Of a stretch of 64,000 nt of DNA, positions 33,956 through 40,861 are shown piece by piece. The stretch comes from Aeromonas rivipollensis (GTDB taxonomy: Bacteria; Pseudomonadota; Gammaproteobacteria; Enterobacterales; Aeromonadaceae), in contig NZ_CP149130.1 in NCBI RefSeq assembly GCF_037811135.1, positions 80,001 through 144,000 of the forward strand, written 5' to 3'. The notes below the pieces were generated by a model. It was not told where the DNA came from, searched no databases, and saw only the letters and a list, made by a program, of their open reading frames with translations. The translations under genes were made by a program, and so were the position numbers. Positions within the stretch are counted from its first letter, which is position 1; every line of letters begins with the position of its first letter.

Positions 33956-34933
33956 ATGCGTTTCAACTATTCCGACCTCAATCCCGACCTCATCATGGAT
34001 GCGATCGATCTCAGCGGCCTGCGCATCGACTCCGGCCTCATCGAGCTCAACAGCTATGAAAACCGGGTCTACCAGTTTCAGGATGAGGAGCGTCGCCGTT
34101 ACGTGGTGAAGTTCTACCGCCCCGGTCGCTGGAGCCGGGCCCAGATCCTCGAGGAGCACGAGTTTGCCGCTCGCCTGCGTGAGACGGAGATCCCGGTCGC
34201 CGCCCCCATCGCCTTTGCCGGCGAGACCCTGCTGGAGCATCAGGGCTATCCCTTCGCCATCTGGCAGAGCGTCGGTGGCCGTCAGTTCGAGGTGGACAAC
34301 CTGGATCAGCTGGAGTGGGTGGGGCGCTATCTCGGCCGCATCCACAGGGTCGGGGCCAGTCACTCCTTCCATCATCGGGTCCAGCTGGACGTGGAGAGCA
34401 TGCTGCACGAGCCGCGTCAGTTGCTGGCGGCCGGAGAGTGGGTGCCGAGCGGCCTGGCCAAGCAGTTCTTCGGGGTGCTCGACGAGCTGATCCGCCATGT
34501 GGGCGACGCCATGAGCCTGGATGTGGCCCGGATCTCCCTGCACGGAGACTGCCACCCCGGCAACATACTGTGGCGCGATGGCCCCCTGTTCGTCGATCTC
34601 GACGACTGCCGCACCGGTCCCGCCATCCAGGATCTCTGGATGATGCTGAGCGGCGAGCGCCACGAGCAGCAGATCCAGCTCGACACCCTGCTGGCCGGCT
34701 ACGAGGAGTTCATGGAGTTCGACCCGCGGGAGCTGGCGCTGATCGAACCGCTGCGCGCCATGCGCATAGTCCACTACATGGCCTGGCTGGCCCGGCGCTG
34801 GGAGGATCCCGCTTTCCCCCGTCACTTCCCCTGGTTCAATACGGATCACTACTGGCGCCAGCAGATAGCGACCCTGCACGACCAGCTGGAAGCGCTCAAG
34901 GCGCCGCCCCTGACGCTGATGCCGAACTGGTAA
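33956..34933 (+). CDS. srkA: stress response kinase A (YihE/RdoA)
   Basis: This soluble kinase-like protein is linked in E. coli to the Cpx regulon and to protection from envelope stress and death. The 325 residues match SrkA: DSGLIELNSYENRVYQFQDE and VVKFYRPGRW at the N-lobe, the catalytic loop HGDCHPGNILW and the metal-binding VDLDDC. I chose the ATG at 33956, with GGTGGATGAC upstream; an ATG four codons earlier lacks a ribosome site. dsbA follows, as in E. coli. A faint second copy of its 3' end lies downstream. Confidence 0.92.
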   Translation: MRFNYSDLNPDLIMDAIDLSGLRIDSGLIELNSYENRVYQFQDEERRRYVVKFYRPGRWSRAQILEEHEFAARLRETEIPVAAPIAFAGETLLEHQGYPFAIWQSVGGRQFEVDNLDQLEWVGRYLGRIHRVGASHSFHHRVQLDVESMLHEPRQLLAAGEWVPSGLAKQFFGVLDELIRHVGDAMSLDVARISLHGDCHPGNILWRDGPLFVDLDDCRTGPAIQDLWMMLSGERHEQQIQLDTLLAGYEEFMEFDPRELALIEPLRAMRIVHYMAWLARRWEDPAFPRHFPWFNTDHYWRQQIATLHDQLEALKAPPLTLMPNW

Positions 34934-34956
34934 GGCAGACTGTCGCGGTACCCGCA

Positions 34957-35010
34957 GTACGACCAGCAGGATGCGATCCAGCTACTGCTGCTGACGTTGA
35001 TGCCGGCCGG
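34957..35010 (+). pseudogene. possible relic of an srkA 3' end
   Basis: These 54 bases align without gaps to the last 18 sense codons of srkA, beginning 23 bases after its stop, with about 70 percent identity. The reading is YDQQDAIQLLLLTLMPAG against HDQLEALKAPPLTLMPNW, and the terminal stop is lost. A few more bases upstream also match with an indel. It is weaker than the other relics and could be partly chance. Confidence 0.45.
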
Positions 35011-35157
35011 GCAAGCCCTGGCAACCGGACCCAGGATGCCGCGGCCAGGAGGTCGCCCAGCCGCCTTTGCCATTGACGGCGGGAGGGGGACGCAATAGGC
35101 TTGGACTGCTTCGGTTCGCCGGGCGTGCCTCACAGTGATCCCTTAACAGGAAACGTC

Positions 35158-35766
35158 ATGAAAAAAGTACTATTTTTCCTCGCTGCCATGCTGATGATCC
35201 CCATGGTTCACGCCGCCCCGCAATTCAAGGAAGGCGTCAACTATGACGTGGTCACCCAGACCGGCAGCGCCCAACCGGAAGTGCTGGAGTTCTTCTCCTA
35301 TTTCTGCCCGCACTGCGCCAAGTTCGAGCCGATCGCCGAAGATCTGAAGAAGAGCCTGCCGGAAGGCGTGCCGATGAAGAAGAACCCGGTGGCCTTCCTG
35401 GGCCGTGAGATGGGCCCGGAGATGCAACGCGCCTACGCCGTCGCCAACCTGCTGAACGTCGAAGGCAAGCTGACTCCGGTCATCTTCGACAAGATCCACA
35501 CCCAGCGTCAGGTGCCGCAGAGCCGTGCCGACGTGAAGCAGATCTTCGTGGACAACGGCGTACCGGCCGAAGAGTTTGACGGTGCCGTCGACAGCTTCGC
35601 CGTCTCCGGCATGGTCTCCCAGTTCGATCGCAACACCGAGAGCTACAACATTCGCGGTGTGCCGGCCTTCCTGGTCAATGGCAAGTACCTGGTGAAGATT
35701 GAATCCATCACCTCCCAGGAGCAGTTCAACCAGCTGGTGAAATTCCTGCTGGCCAAGAAAGACTGA
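35158..35766 (+). CDS. dsbA: periplasmic thiol:disulfide oxidase DsbA
   Basis: It introduces disulfide bonds into secreted proteins. The 202 residues begin with a signal peptide (MKKVLFFLAAMLMIPMVHA). The thioredoxin fold carries the CPHC active site (FFSYFCPHCAKFEP) and a cis-proline region GVPAFLVNGKYLV. AGGA precedes the ATG. It probably has its own promoter in the 224-base gap after srkA. Confidence 0.97.
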   Translation: MKKVLFFLAAMLMIPMVHAAPQFKEGVNYDVVTQTGSAQPEVLEFFSYFCPHCAKFEPIAEDLKKSLPEGVPMKKNPVAFLGREMGPEMQRAYAVANLLNVEGKLTPVIFDKIHTQRQVPQSRADVKQIFVDNGVPAEEFDGAVDSFAVSGMVSQFDRNTESYNIRGVPAFLVNGKYLVKIESITSQEQFNQLVKFLLAKKD

Positions 35767-35782
35767 CCCCTCCTGGGTCGAT

Positions 35783-35817
35783 AAAAAAGCCCGCCGGTGC
35801 GAACCGGCGGGCTTTTT
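35783..35817. terminator. bidirectional terminator between dsbA and pncB
   Basis: The stem AGCCCGCCGGT/ACCGGCGGGCT is flanked by A6 on the left and T5 on the right, so it serves both convergent genes. Confidence 0.9.
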
Positions 35818-35839
35818 GTTGTCTGCTGTTCCCGGGCGG

Positions 35840-37018
35840 TCACACCCCGACGTGGAAGGCCTGCTTGAGGTTGCGGATGAAGTCCGCGTCCCGACACAGG
35901 GTCTTGCCCGGGCTGTCGGAGATCTTGGCAACAGGGCCGCCGTTGCACTCCATCAGCTTGAAGACGATGTTCATCGGGCTGACGCCGGGCAGATCGCAGG
36001 TGAGCTTGGTGCCGATACCGAAGCTGGTGTTGATGCGGCCACGGAAGTGACGGAACAACTCGACCGCCTTGTCGAGGTTGAGGCCGTCGGAGAAGACCAG
36101 GGTCTTGTCTTTGGGATCTATGCCGAGGCGCTGGTAGTGGCTGATGGCCTTCTCGCCCCACACCACGGGGTCACCGGAATCGTGGCGCAGTCCCTGATAG
36201 CGGCTGGCCAGCTCGAAATCGAAGTCGCGCAGGAAGGCATCCATGGTGATGCAGTCGGTCAGGGCTATGCCCAGATGGTTGGTGAACTCGTCAAGCCAGC
36301 TGATGAGGGCGGCGCGCTGGCTGTGTTCCAGCGGGAAGCCGAGCTGCTGGTGGGCCTGGAACCACTCGTGGGCCTGGGTGCCCACCGCTGGCAGCCGGTA
36401 CTTCTGGGCCAGCTGGTAGTTGCTGGTGCCCCGAAATGCCGGCAGGCGCTCCTTGAGGCGGCCCACCACGGCATCTTGCACGGCATGGGAGAAGCGGCGG
36501 CGGGTGCCGAAGTCGATGAGGTTGAACTCGCTCATCTCCTCGGGGCTGAGTTCCCGCTCCAGCTTGTCGATCTTCTGATCCAGCCGCGCCAGGGCATGGC
36601 TCACCCCGAACTGGGGATAGCGGAAGCGGTTGCGCATCTCGCTGATGATAGCGAGCACCGGGATCTCCCACAGGATCACATCCTGCCAGGGCCCCTCGAC
36701 CCGCACATTGATGCGGCCATCCTGCTCGAACACCTTGAGCAGGGAGGCATCCAGCGGCTTGCGGCGCAGGTGATCGAGGTAATCGGCGGTGAAGAAGGGG
36801 CGCTCGGCCAGGAAATCGAGTTCGGAGCCGGTCAGGCGCAGGGAGCCGGCGAGGCGCAGTTGCTCCTCGATCTCGCCCATCATGGGCAGCAGATCTTCCT
36901 CGTTGCGGCTGTGAAACTCGGCCACCACCTCGGCATCCGGGTAGCGATGGAACACCGCCTGCTGCATGTGCAGCTTGTAGGCGTCGGTGTCGAGCAGGCT
37001 GGTGAGGATAGGGGGCAT
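35840..37018 (-). CDS. pncB: nicotinate phosphoribosyltransferase
   Basis: It converts nicotinate and PRPP to nicotinate mononucleotide in NAD salvage. The 392 residues start MPPILTSLLDTDAYKLHMQQ. They include the phosphoribosyltransferase segments LIDFGTRRRFSHAVQDAVV and RHDSGDPVVWGEKA. It follows pncA with 80 bases between, and that gap is filled by a chimeric relic. It is likely to be in the NrtR regulon. Confidence 0.97.
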   Translation of the reverse strand: MPPILTSLLDTDAYKLHMQQAVFHRYPDAEVVAEFHSRNEEDLLPMMGEIEEQLRLAGSLRLTGSELDFLAERPFFTADYLDHLRRKPLDASLLKVFEQDGRINVRVEGPWQDVILWEIPVLAIISEMRNRFRYPQFGVSHALARLDQKIDKLERELSPEEMSEFNLIDFGTRRRFSHAVQDAVVGRLKERLPAFRGTSNYQLAQKYRLPAVGTQAHEWFQAHQQLGFPLEHSQRAALISWLDEFTNHLGIALTDCITMDAFLRDFDFELASRYQGLRHDSGDPVVWGEKAISHYQRLGIDPKDKTLVFSDGLNLDKAVELFRHFRGRINTSFGIGTKLTCDLPGVSPMNIVFKLMECNGGPVAKISDSPGKTLCRDADFIRNLKQAFHVGV

Positions 37019-37019
37019 A

Positions 37020-37097
37020 TCAGTATCCTGGCAGGCGGGTGACCTGCCGCATGGGTAATTTGCGGGCGCCGGGCAGGCTGGTGAGAATGGGTGACAT
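37020..37097 (-). pseudogene. chimeric pncB-start/pncA-end relic (25-codon frame)
   Basis: On the minus strand an ATG at 37097 opens MSPILTSLPGARKLPM and closes VTRLPGY at a TGA (37020-37022). The first nine codons copy the pncB start (MPPILTSLL). The last codons align with the pncA end (CGCCTG and the TGATATG junction, VQRLLDA in the intact gene). The pncA stop and this start share TGATATG, as do this stop and the pncB start. It looks like a recombination junction rather than a designed peptide. Confidence 0.65.
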
Positions 37098-37098
37098 A

Positions 37099-37734
37099 TC
37101 AGGCGTCCAGCAGGCGTTGTACATCGACCAGGGTCTGGGCCAGTTCGGCGCCAGCCTCGATCATCTGGGTGTGGGCGCTGGCAACAGTCTCTGGGGCTAT
37201 GCCACGGCAGGCATCGAGGTGCACTATGACCCGCAGACCGGCACGGCGCAGTTGCAGCACGCTGGTCTTGACGCAGTAGTCGGTGGCGAGGCCGCCCACC
37301 AGTACTGTGCTGACGCCCCGTGCTTGCAGGAATTCGATAAGCCCTGTGCTGCGGCGCTCGGCCAGGTCATGGTAGCAGGCGCCATAGGGATGCAGGTCCG
37401 GCTCGACCCCCTTCCAGACGAAGAAGTCATAGTCGATGGGGGCGGGCAGGCCATCGAGCAGCTCGAAGCCAGGAGTGCCCGGTACGCAATGGGTCGGCCA
37501 GGTGAGATCGGCGTTGGGCAGGTCCAGCGGTTGCAGCATGGCGGCGGGGGTTGTCACCACCCAGGCGGCGTTCGCTGGGTGGGCGTCCTTGCTGCCGATC
37601 CGCAGGCAGGCGAGGGCGGCTTGCGCGTTGAGAGCGGCCACTATGTCAGCCCCGCCCGCGACGGGCAGCTCGTTCGGGCAGAGGGGGGTAAAGCCCTTCT
37701 GCGCATCTATATCCAGGCTGGCGATGGTTCCCAT
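37099..37734 (-). CDS. pncA: nicotinamidase
   Basis: It hydrolyses nicotinamide to nicotinate, the substrate of PncB. The 211 residues carry the isochorismatase-fold Asp (LDIDAQKGFTP), the catalytic Lys (WKGVEPDLHPYG region) and the cis-peptide/Cys segment VLVGGLATDYCVKTS. I chose the ATG at 37734, with CAGGAG upstream, over one five codons earlier. It is divergent from nrtR across an almost perfect palindrome. Confidence 0.94.
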   Translation of the reverse strand: MGTIASLDIDAQKGFTPLCPNELPVAGGADIVAALNAQAALACLRIGSKDAHPANAAWVVTTPAAMLQPLDLPNADLTWPTHCVPGTPGFELLDGLPAPIDYDFFVWKGVEPDLHPYGACYHDLAERRSTGLIEFLQARGVSTVLVGGLATDYCVKTSVLQLRRAGLRVIVHLDACRGIAPETVASAHTQMIEAGAELAQTLVDVQRLLDA

Positions 37735-37749
37735 GGGTGGCTCCTGCAC

Positions 37750-37770
37750 ATAATATTCTTGTGATATTAT
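37750..37770. promoter_or_regulatory. probable NrtR operator
   Basis: ATAATAT-N7-ATATTAT is a perfect inverted repeat located 16 bases from the pncA start and 38 bases from the nrtR start. Its position between a NAD salvage gene and a degenerate Nudix regulator suggests repression of both directions. Confidence 0.7.
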
Positions 37771-37808
37771 CTACCAAACATTATTAGAAGGCGAGCAGGT
37801 CGACCAGG

Positions 37809-38459
37809 ATGCCGAGAATGAGTCTGGATATGGTGGTGCTGCGGTTGAACGAGGAGCGGCTCGAACTGCTCCTCGAAACCCGGGATCGCCCCCCCTTTAG
37901 CCACTGCTGGCAGTTGCCGGCCCTGCGCATCGACGAGACCCGGGATCGGGATCTGGATGCCGCCCGCCACCGCCTGCTGGGGGAGTGGGGGCTGGGTCAT
38001 TGCTACAGCGAGCAGGTCTGTACCCTCGGAAATCTGGAACGGGATCCCCGTGGCTGGTCCACCACCCTCGTCTATCTGTGTCTGGTGGAGCCGGAGGCGG
38101 AGGCCGTGCGAGGTCATTGGCACCCGCTCTCGGCCCTGCCTGGCCTCGATCTTGCTTTCGATCACGGCCAGCTGGTCGCCATGGGGCTGGAGCGGCTGCG
38201 CATCAAGAGCCGCTACAGCACACTGCCGCTGCAACTGCTGGGGGCCGAGTTTACCCTCTCCGAGGTGCAGCGGGCCTTCGAGATCGTTCTTCAGACCCCC
38301 ATGAACACGGCGGCGTTTCGCAAGCGGATCCATCGTGCCGACATCCTGGTGGATACCGGCCGCAAGCGTACCGGCAAGCAGCGTCCCGCCATCCTCTACC
38401 GGCTGGAGAGCCCCTGCTGCGTGATGTTCGATCAGGTGATGCACGGAGCGGAAGCATGA
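37809..38459 (+). CDS. nrtR: NrtR-type Nudix-related transcriptional regulator of NAD metabolism
   Basis: The 216 residues have an N-terminal Nudix-like domain (about 5-135). The Nudix box is degenerate: the REUxEE core reads RHRLLGE, so two catalytic acids are missing. This fits an ADP-ribose-sensing repressor and not a hydrolase. A C-terminal winged helix follows (FTLSEVQRAFEIVLQTPMN, RKRIHRADILVDTG). Adjacent pncA and pncB support the role. ATG at 37818 is an alternative start. Its end overlaps the DUF523 gene. Confidence 0.88.
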   Translation: MPRMSLDMVVLRLNEERLELLLETRDRPPFSHCWQLPALRIDETRDRDLDAARHRLLGEWGLGHCYSEQVCTLGNLERDPRGWSTTLVYLCLVEPEAEAVRGHWHPLSALPGLDLAFDHGQLVAMGLERLRIKSRYSTLPLQLLGAEFTLSEVQRAFEIVLQTPMNTAAFRKRIHRADILVDTGRKRTGKQRPAILYRLESPCCVMFDQVMHGAEA

Positions 38460-38941
38460 GTAAAACGCCGCCCCGGGTGCTGGTGAGTGCCTGCCTGCTG
38501 GGTCAACCAGTACGTTACGACGGCCAGAGCAAGGGGATCGTCAGTGACTGGTTGAATGCGCTTGGGGCCGAGGGGAGGGCGCTGGCGTTCTGCCCCGAGG
38601 TGGCGGGCGGCCTGCCGACCCCGCGTCCGCCCGCCGAGCGGCAGGGTGAGCTTGTGGTAACCGAGAGCGGGCTGGATGTGACCGCCGAGTTCGATCGCGG
38701 CGCCGAGCTGGCGCTCGGGCTCTGCCTGGCGCAGGGCATTCGTTTTGCCCTGCTCAAGGAGGGGAGCCCCTCCTGCGGCAGTGGCCGCATCTACAGCGGC
38801 AGCTTCGAAGGAGTCTCTATGGCGGGAGAGGGCAAGACCACGGCCCTGCTGCGCCGTCACGGCATTGAGGTGTTCAGCGAAGATCAGTTGCCCGAGCTGG
38901 CACTGGCACTCTCCCTGGCGGCCACCATAGCGGGCTCCTGA
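38456..38941 (+). CDS. DUF523 family protein (YbbK-like)
   Basis: The 161 residues carry the family signature: RVLVSACLLGQPVRYDG at the start, FCPEVAGGLPTPRPPAE, and KEGSPSCGSGRIYSG. The conserved cysteines (ACLLG, CPE, SPSCG) suggest metal or thiol chemistry, but no function is established. The ATG overlaps the nrtR stop. The last 58 bases overlap the end of the convergent acyltransferase gene. Confidence 0.88.
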   Translation: MSKTPPRVLVSACLLGQPVRYDGQSKGIVSDWLNALGAEGRALAFCPEVAGGLPTPRPPAERQGELVVTESGLDVTAEFDRGAELALGLCLAQGIRFALLKEGSPSCGSGRIYSGSFEGVSMAGEGKTTALLRRHGIEVFSEDQLPELALALSLAATIAGS

Positions 38942-39831
38942 GCTCGCTGCCACCCTTCCAATACCCCGTCCTTCTCCTGCCAGCGCTGGTTCAGCCACGC
39001 CTGAAAACCGCGCTTGAACTGCTTGTCGTTGAAGTAGTCACCCACCAGTGCCTCATCCACCGGCAGCTCCTCGATGCGCACCTGAATGCGCTTCATCCGC
39101 CCCATCAGAAAGTCCTTGAACGGCGTTTCGCTGTTGTCCGGGTAGCGGATGGTGACGTTGATCAGGCTGTCGAACTGCTCCCCCATGGCCGCCAGGGTGA
39201 AGGCCAGCCCCGCCGCCTTGGGCGGCATCAGGTGGCGGTAGCGGGAGCGGGTCGCCTCTCGCTTTTGCTCGGTGAAGCGGGTCCCCTCCACGAAGTTGAT
39301 GACGGTGGTGGGGATGTGGCGAAACTTCTCGCAGGCGTTGCGGGTGGTCTCGATATCCTTGCCCCTCAGGTGCGGGTTGCGCAGCAAAAACTCCCGTGAG
39401 TAGCGACGCATAAAGGGCATATCGAGCCCCCAGCAGGCGAGCCCCAGCAGCGGTATGTAGATGAGCTCGTGCTTCATGAAGAACTTGGGCACCGGCAGCC
39501 GGTCGCGGAACAGGTGGCCCAGCACCACTATGTCGGTCCAGCTCATGTGGTTGCTGATGATGAGGTACCAGCCATCCTTGCGCAGCAGGGTCTCATCCTC
39601 GAGCTGCCAGTCGATACGGGTGGTGAGGCGGATCACCAGGGCGTTGCAACCCAACCACAGCCTCATGAAGCCATTGTTGAGCCGGCTGCAGGCGCGGCCA
39701 AAGGCCGGGAGGGGCAACAGCAATTTCGCCAGGGAGACCAGCAGGATCAGGCTGGCGCACAGGGCGGTGAACAATATGGTCAGGCCGGCGCTGATGAACA
39801 GCACCAGGGGGCCGGGGAGCAGGCTTAGCAT
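38884..39831 (-). CDS. YihG-like 1-acylglycerol-3-phosphate acyltransferase family protein
   Basis: The 315 residues begin with a membrane helix (LVLFISAGLTILFTALCASLI). They carry the PlsC-type motifs NHMSWTD (HX4D), NFVEGTRF and a conserved PFMRRYSRE segment. Such enzymes acylate lysophosphatidate and related lysophospholipids in the inner membrane. It is the second of a tandem pair, nine bases after its paralogue, and its 3' end overlaps the DUF523 gene tail to tail. Confidence 0.85.
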   Translation of the reverse strand: MLSLLPGPLVLFISAGLTILFTALCASLILLVSLAKLLLPLPAFGRACSRLNNGFMRLWLGCNALVIRLTTRIDWQLEDETLLRKDGWYLIISNHMSWTDIVVLGHLFRDRLPVPKFFMKHELIYIPLLGLACWGLDMPFMRRYSREFLLRNPHLRGKDIETTRNACEKFRHIPTTVINFVEGTRFTEQKREATRSRYRHLMPPKAAGLAFTLAAMGEQFDSLINVTIRYPDNSETPFKDFLMGRMKRIQVRIEELPVDEALVGDYFNDKQFKRGFQAWLNQRWQEKDGVLEGWQRAQEPAMVAARESASASSGN

Positions 39832-39840
39832 GGGCGTCGT

Positions 39841-40740
39841 TTACTGCGTCTTGTCCGCCAGCAGCTGACCCAGTGTCTGGTCCTTCTCGCGCCAGATCCC
39901 GTTCAGCCACTGTTGAAACTCTTGTTGGAACTCGGGGTCATTGAAGTAATCCCCCACCAGATTGCGTTCGATCGGCAGAAAGCGGACCCGAACCTTGATC
40001 TCCTTGACCCGACCGCACATGAAGTCCCAGTAACTGGGGATGCCGCCCGGATAGGCGATGGTCACATCCACCAGCTTGTGCAGTTGGTCCCCCATGGCCG
40101 CCAGGGTGAAGGCGATGCCGCCAGCCCTCGGGTGCAGCAGGTGGCGATAGGGAGCGCCCTGTTTGTCATGCTTGTGGGCGGTGAAGCGGGTGCCCTCCAC
40201 GAAGTTCATCACACTCACCGGAATGTGGCGGAACTTGGCACAGGCCTTGCGCGTCGTTTCTATGTCTTTTCCCTTCAGATGCGGCTTCTTTTCCAGCAAG
40301 CTGCGTGAATATCGCCGCATGAAGGGGAAGTCGAGCGCCCACCAGGCCAGCCCGAGAAAAGGTACCCAAATCAGTTCTTTCTTGAGGAAAAACTTCAGGA
40401 AGGGGATTTTTTGATTAAAAATCCGCTGCAGTACCAGTATGTCGACCCAGGATTGATGGTTGGCAACCACCATATACCACTCGTTCCGGCGCCCTTTGTC
40501 CACTCCGACCACCTCGAAAGGGGTTCTGATGATGGTTTTCTGGATCAGATTGTTGAAACCTATCCAGCAGCTGGCACAGCCGTCCAGCAGGGCGTTGCAG
40601 AGGGTGCGCCAGCCCTTGAGGGGCAGCAGCAGCTTGATGAGGCCGAGCAGCAGTATGGGGACAAACCAGAAGAGGGTGTTGAGGAAATAGAGCAGGGTCG
40701 AGAGGCAGCCGCGCAGCCGCTCTATCAGCTTGTTGTGCAT
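39841..40740 (-). CDS. YihG-like acyltransferase, tandem paralogue
   Basis: The 299-residue membrane acyltransferase has NHQSWVD, NFVEGTRF and PFMRRYSR. It aligns end to end with its neighbour, including HLKGKDIETTRKACAKFRHI in this copy. The pair arose by tandem duplication and has diverged considerably. It starts MHNKLIERLRGCLSTLL and the N-terminal 45 residues form one or two membrane segments. Substrate preference cannot be told. Confidence 0.87.
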   Translation of the reverse strand: MHNKLIERLRGCLSTLLYFLNTLFWFVPILLLGLIKLLLPLKGWRTLCNALLDGCASCWIGFNNLIQKTIIRTPFEVVGVDKGRRNEWYMVVANHQSWVDILVLQRIFNQKIPFLKFFLKKELIWVPFLGLAWWALDFPFMRRYSRSLLEKKPHLKGKDIETTRKACAKFRHIPVSVMNFVEGTRFTAHKHDKQGAPYRHLLHPRAGGIAFTLAAMGDQLHKLVDVTIAYPGGIPSYWDFMCGRVKEIKVRVRFLPIERNLVGDYFNDPEFQQEFQQWLNGIWREKDQTLGQLLADKTQ

Positions 40741-40861
40741 GAATCGGATCCGTTTTCGTGTCTGTGGGTGGCAACCAAGTGGTCAGATCTGTGGCCATAA
40801 TATCAGCCGATCCGACGCTAGACCATGGATGTACCGCACTGATGCCGGGATCTCCTGGCGC

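Noticed and set aside
39841..40740. Acyltransferase pair considered as another replacement scar
   Set aside because: Both copies are full length and strongly diverged with many amino acid changes. This is an old gene duplication and not a 3'-end remnant.
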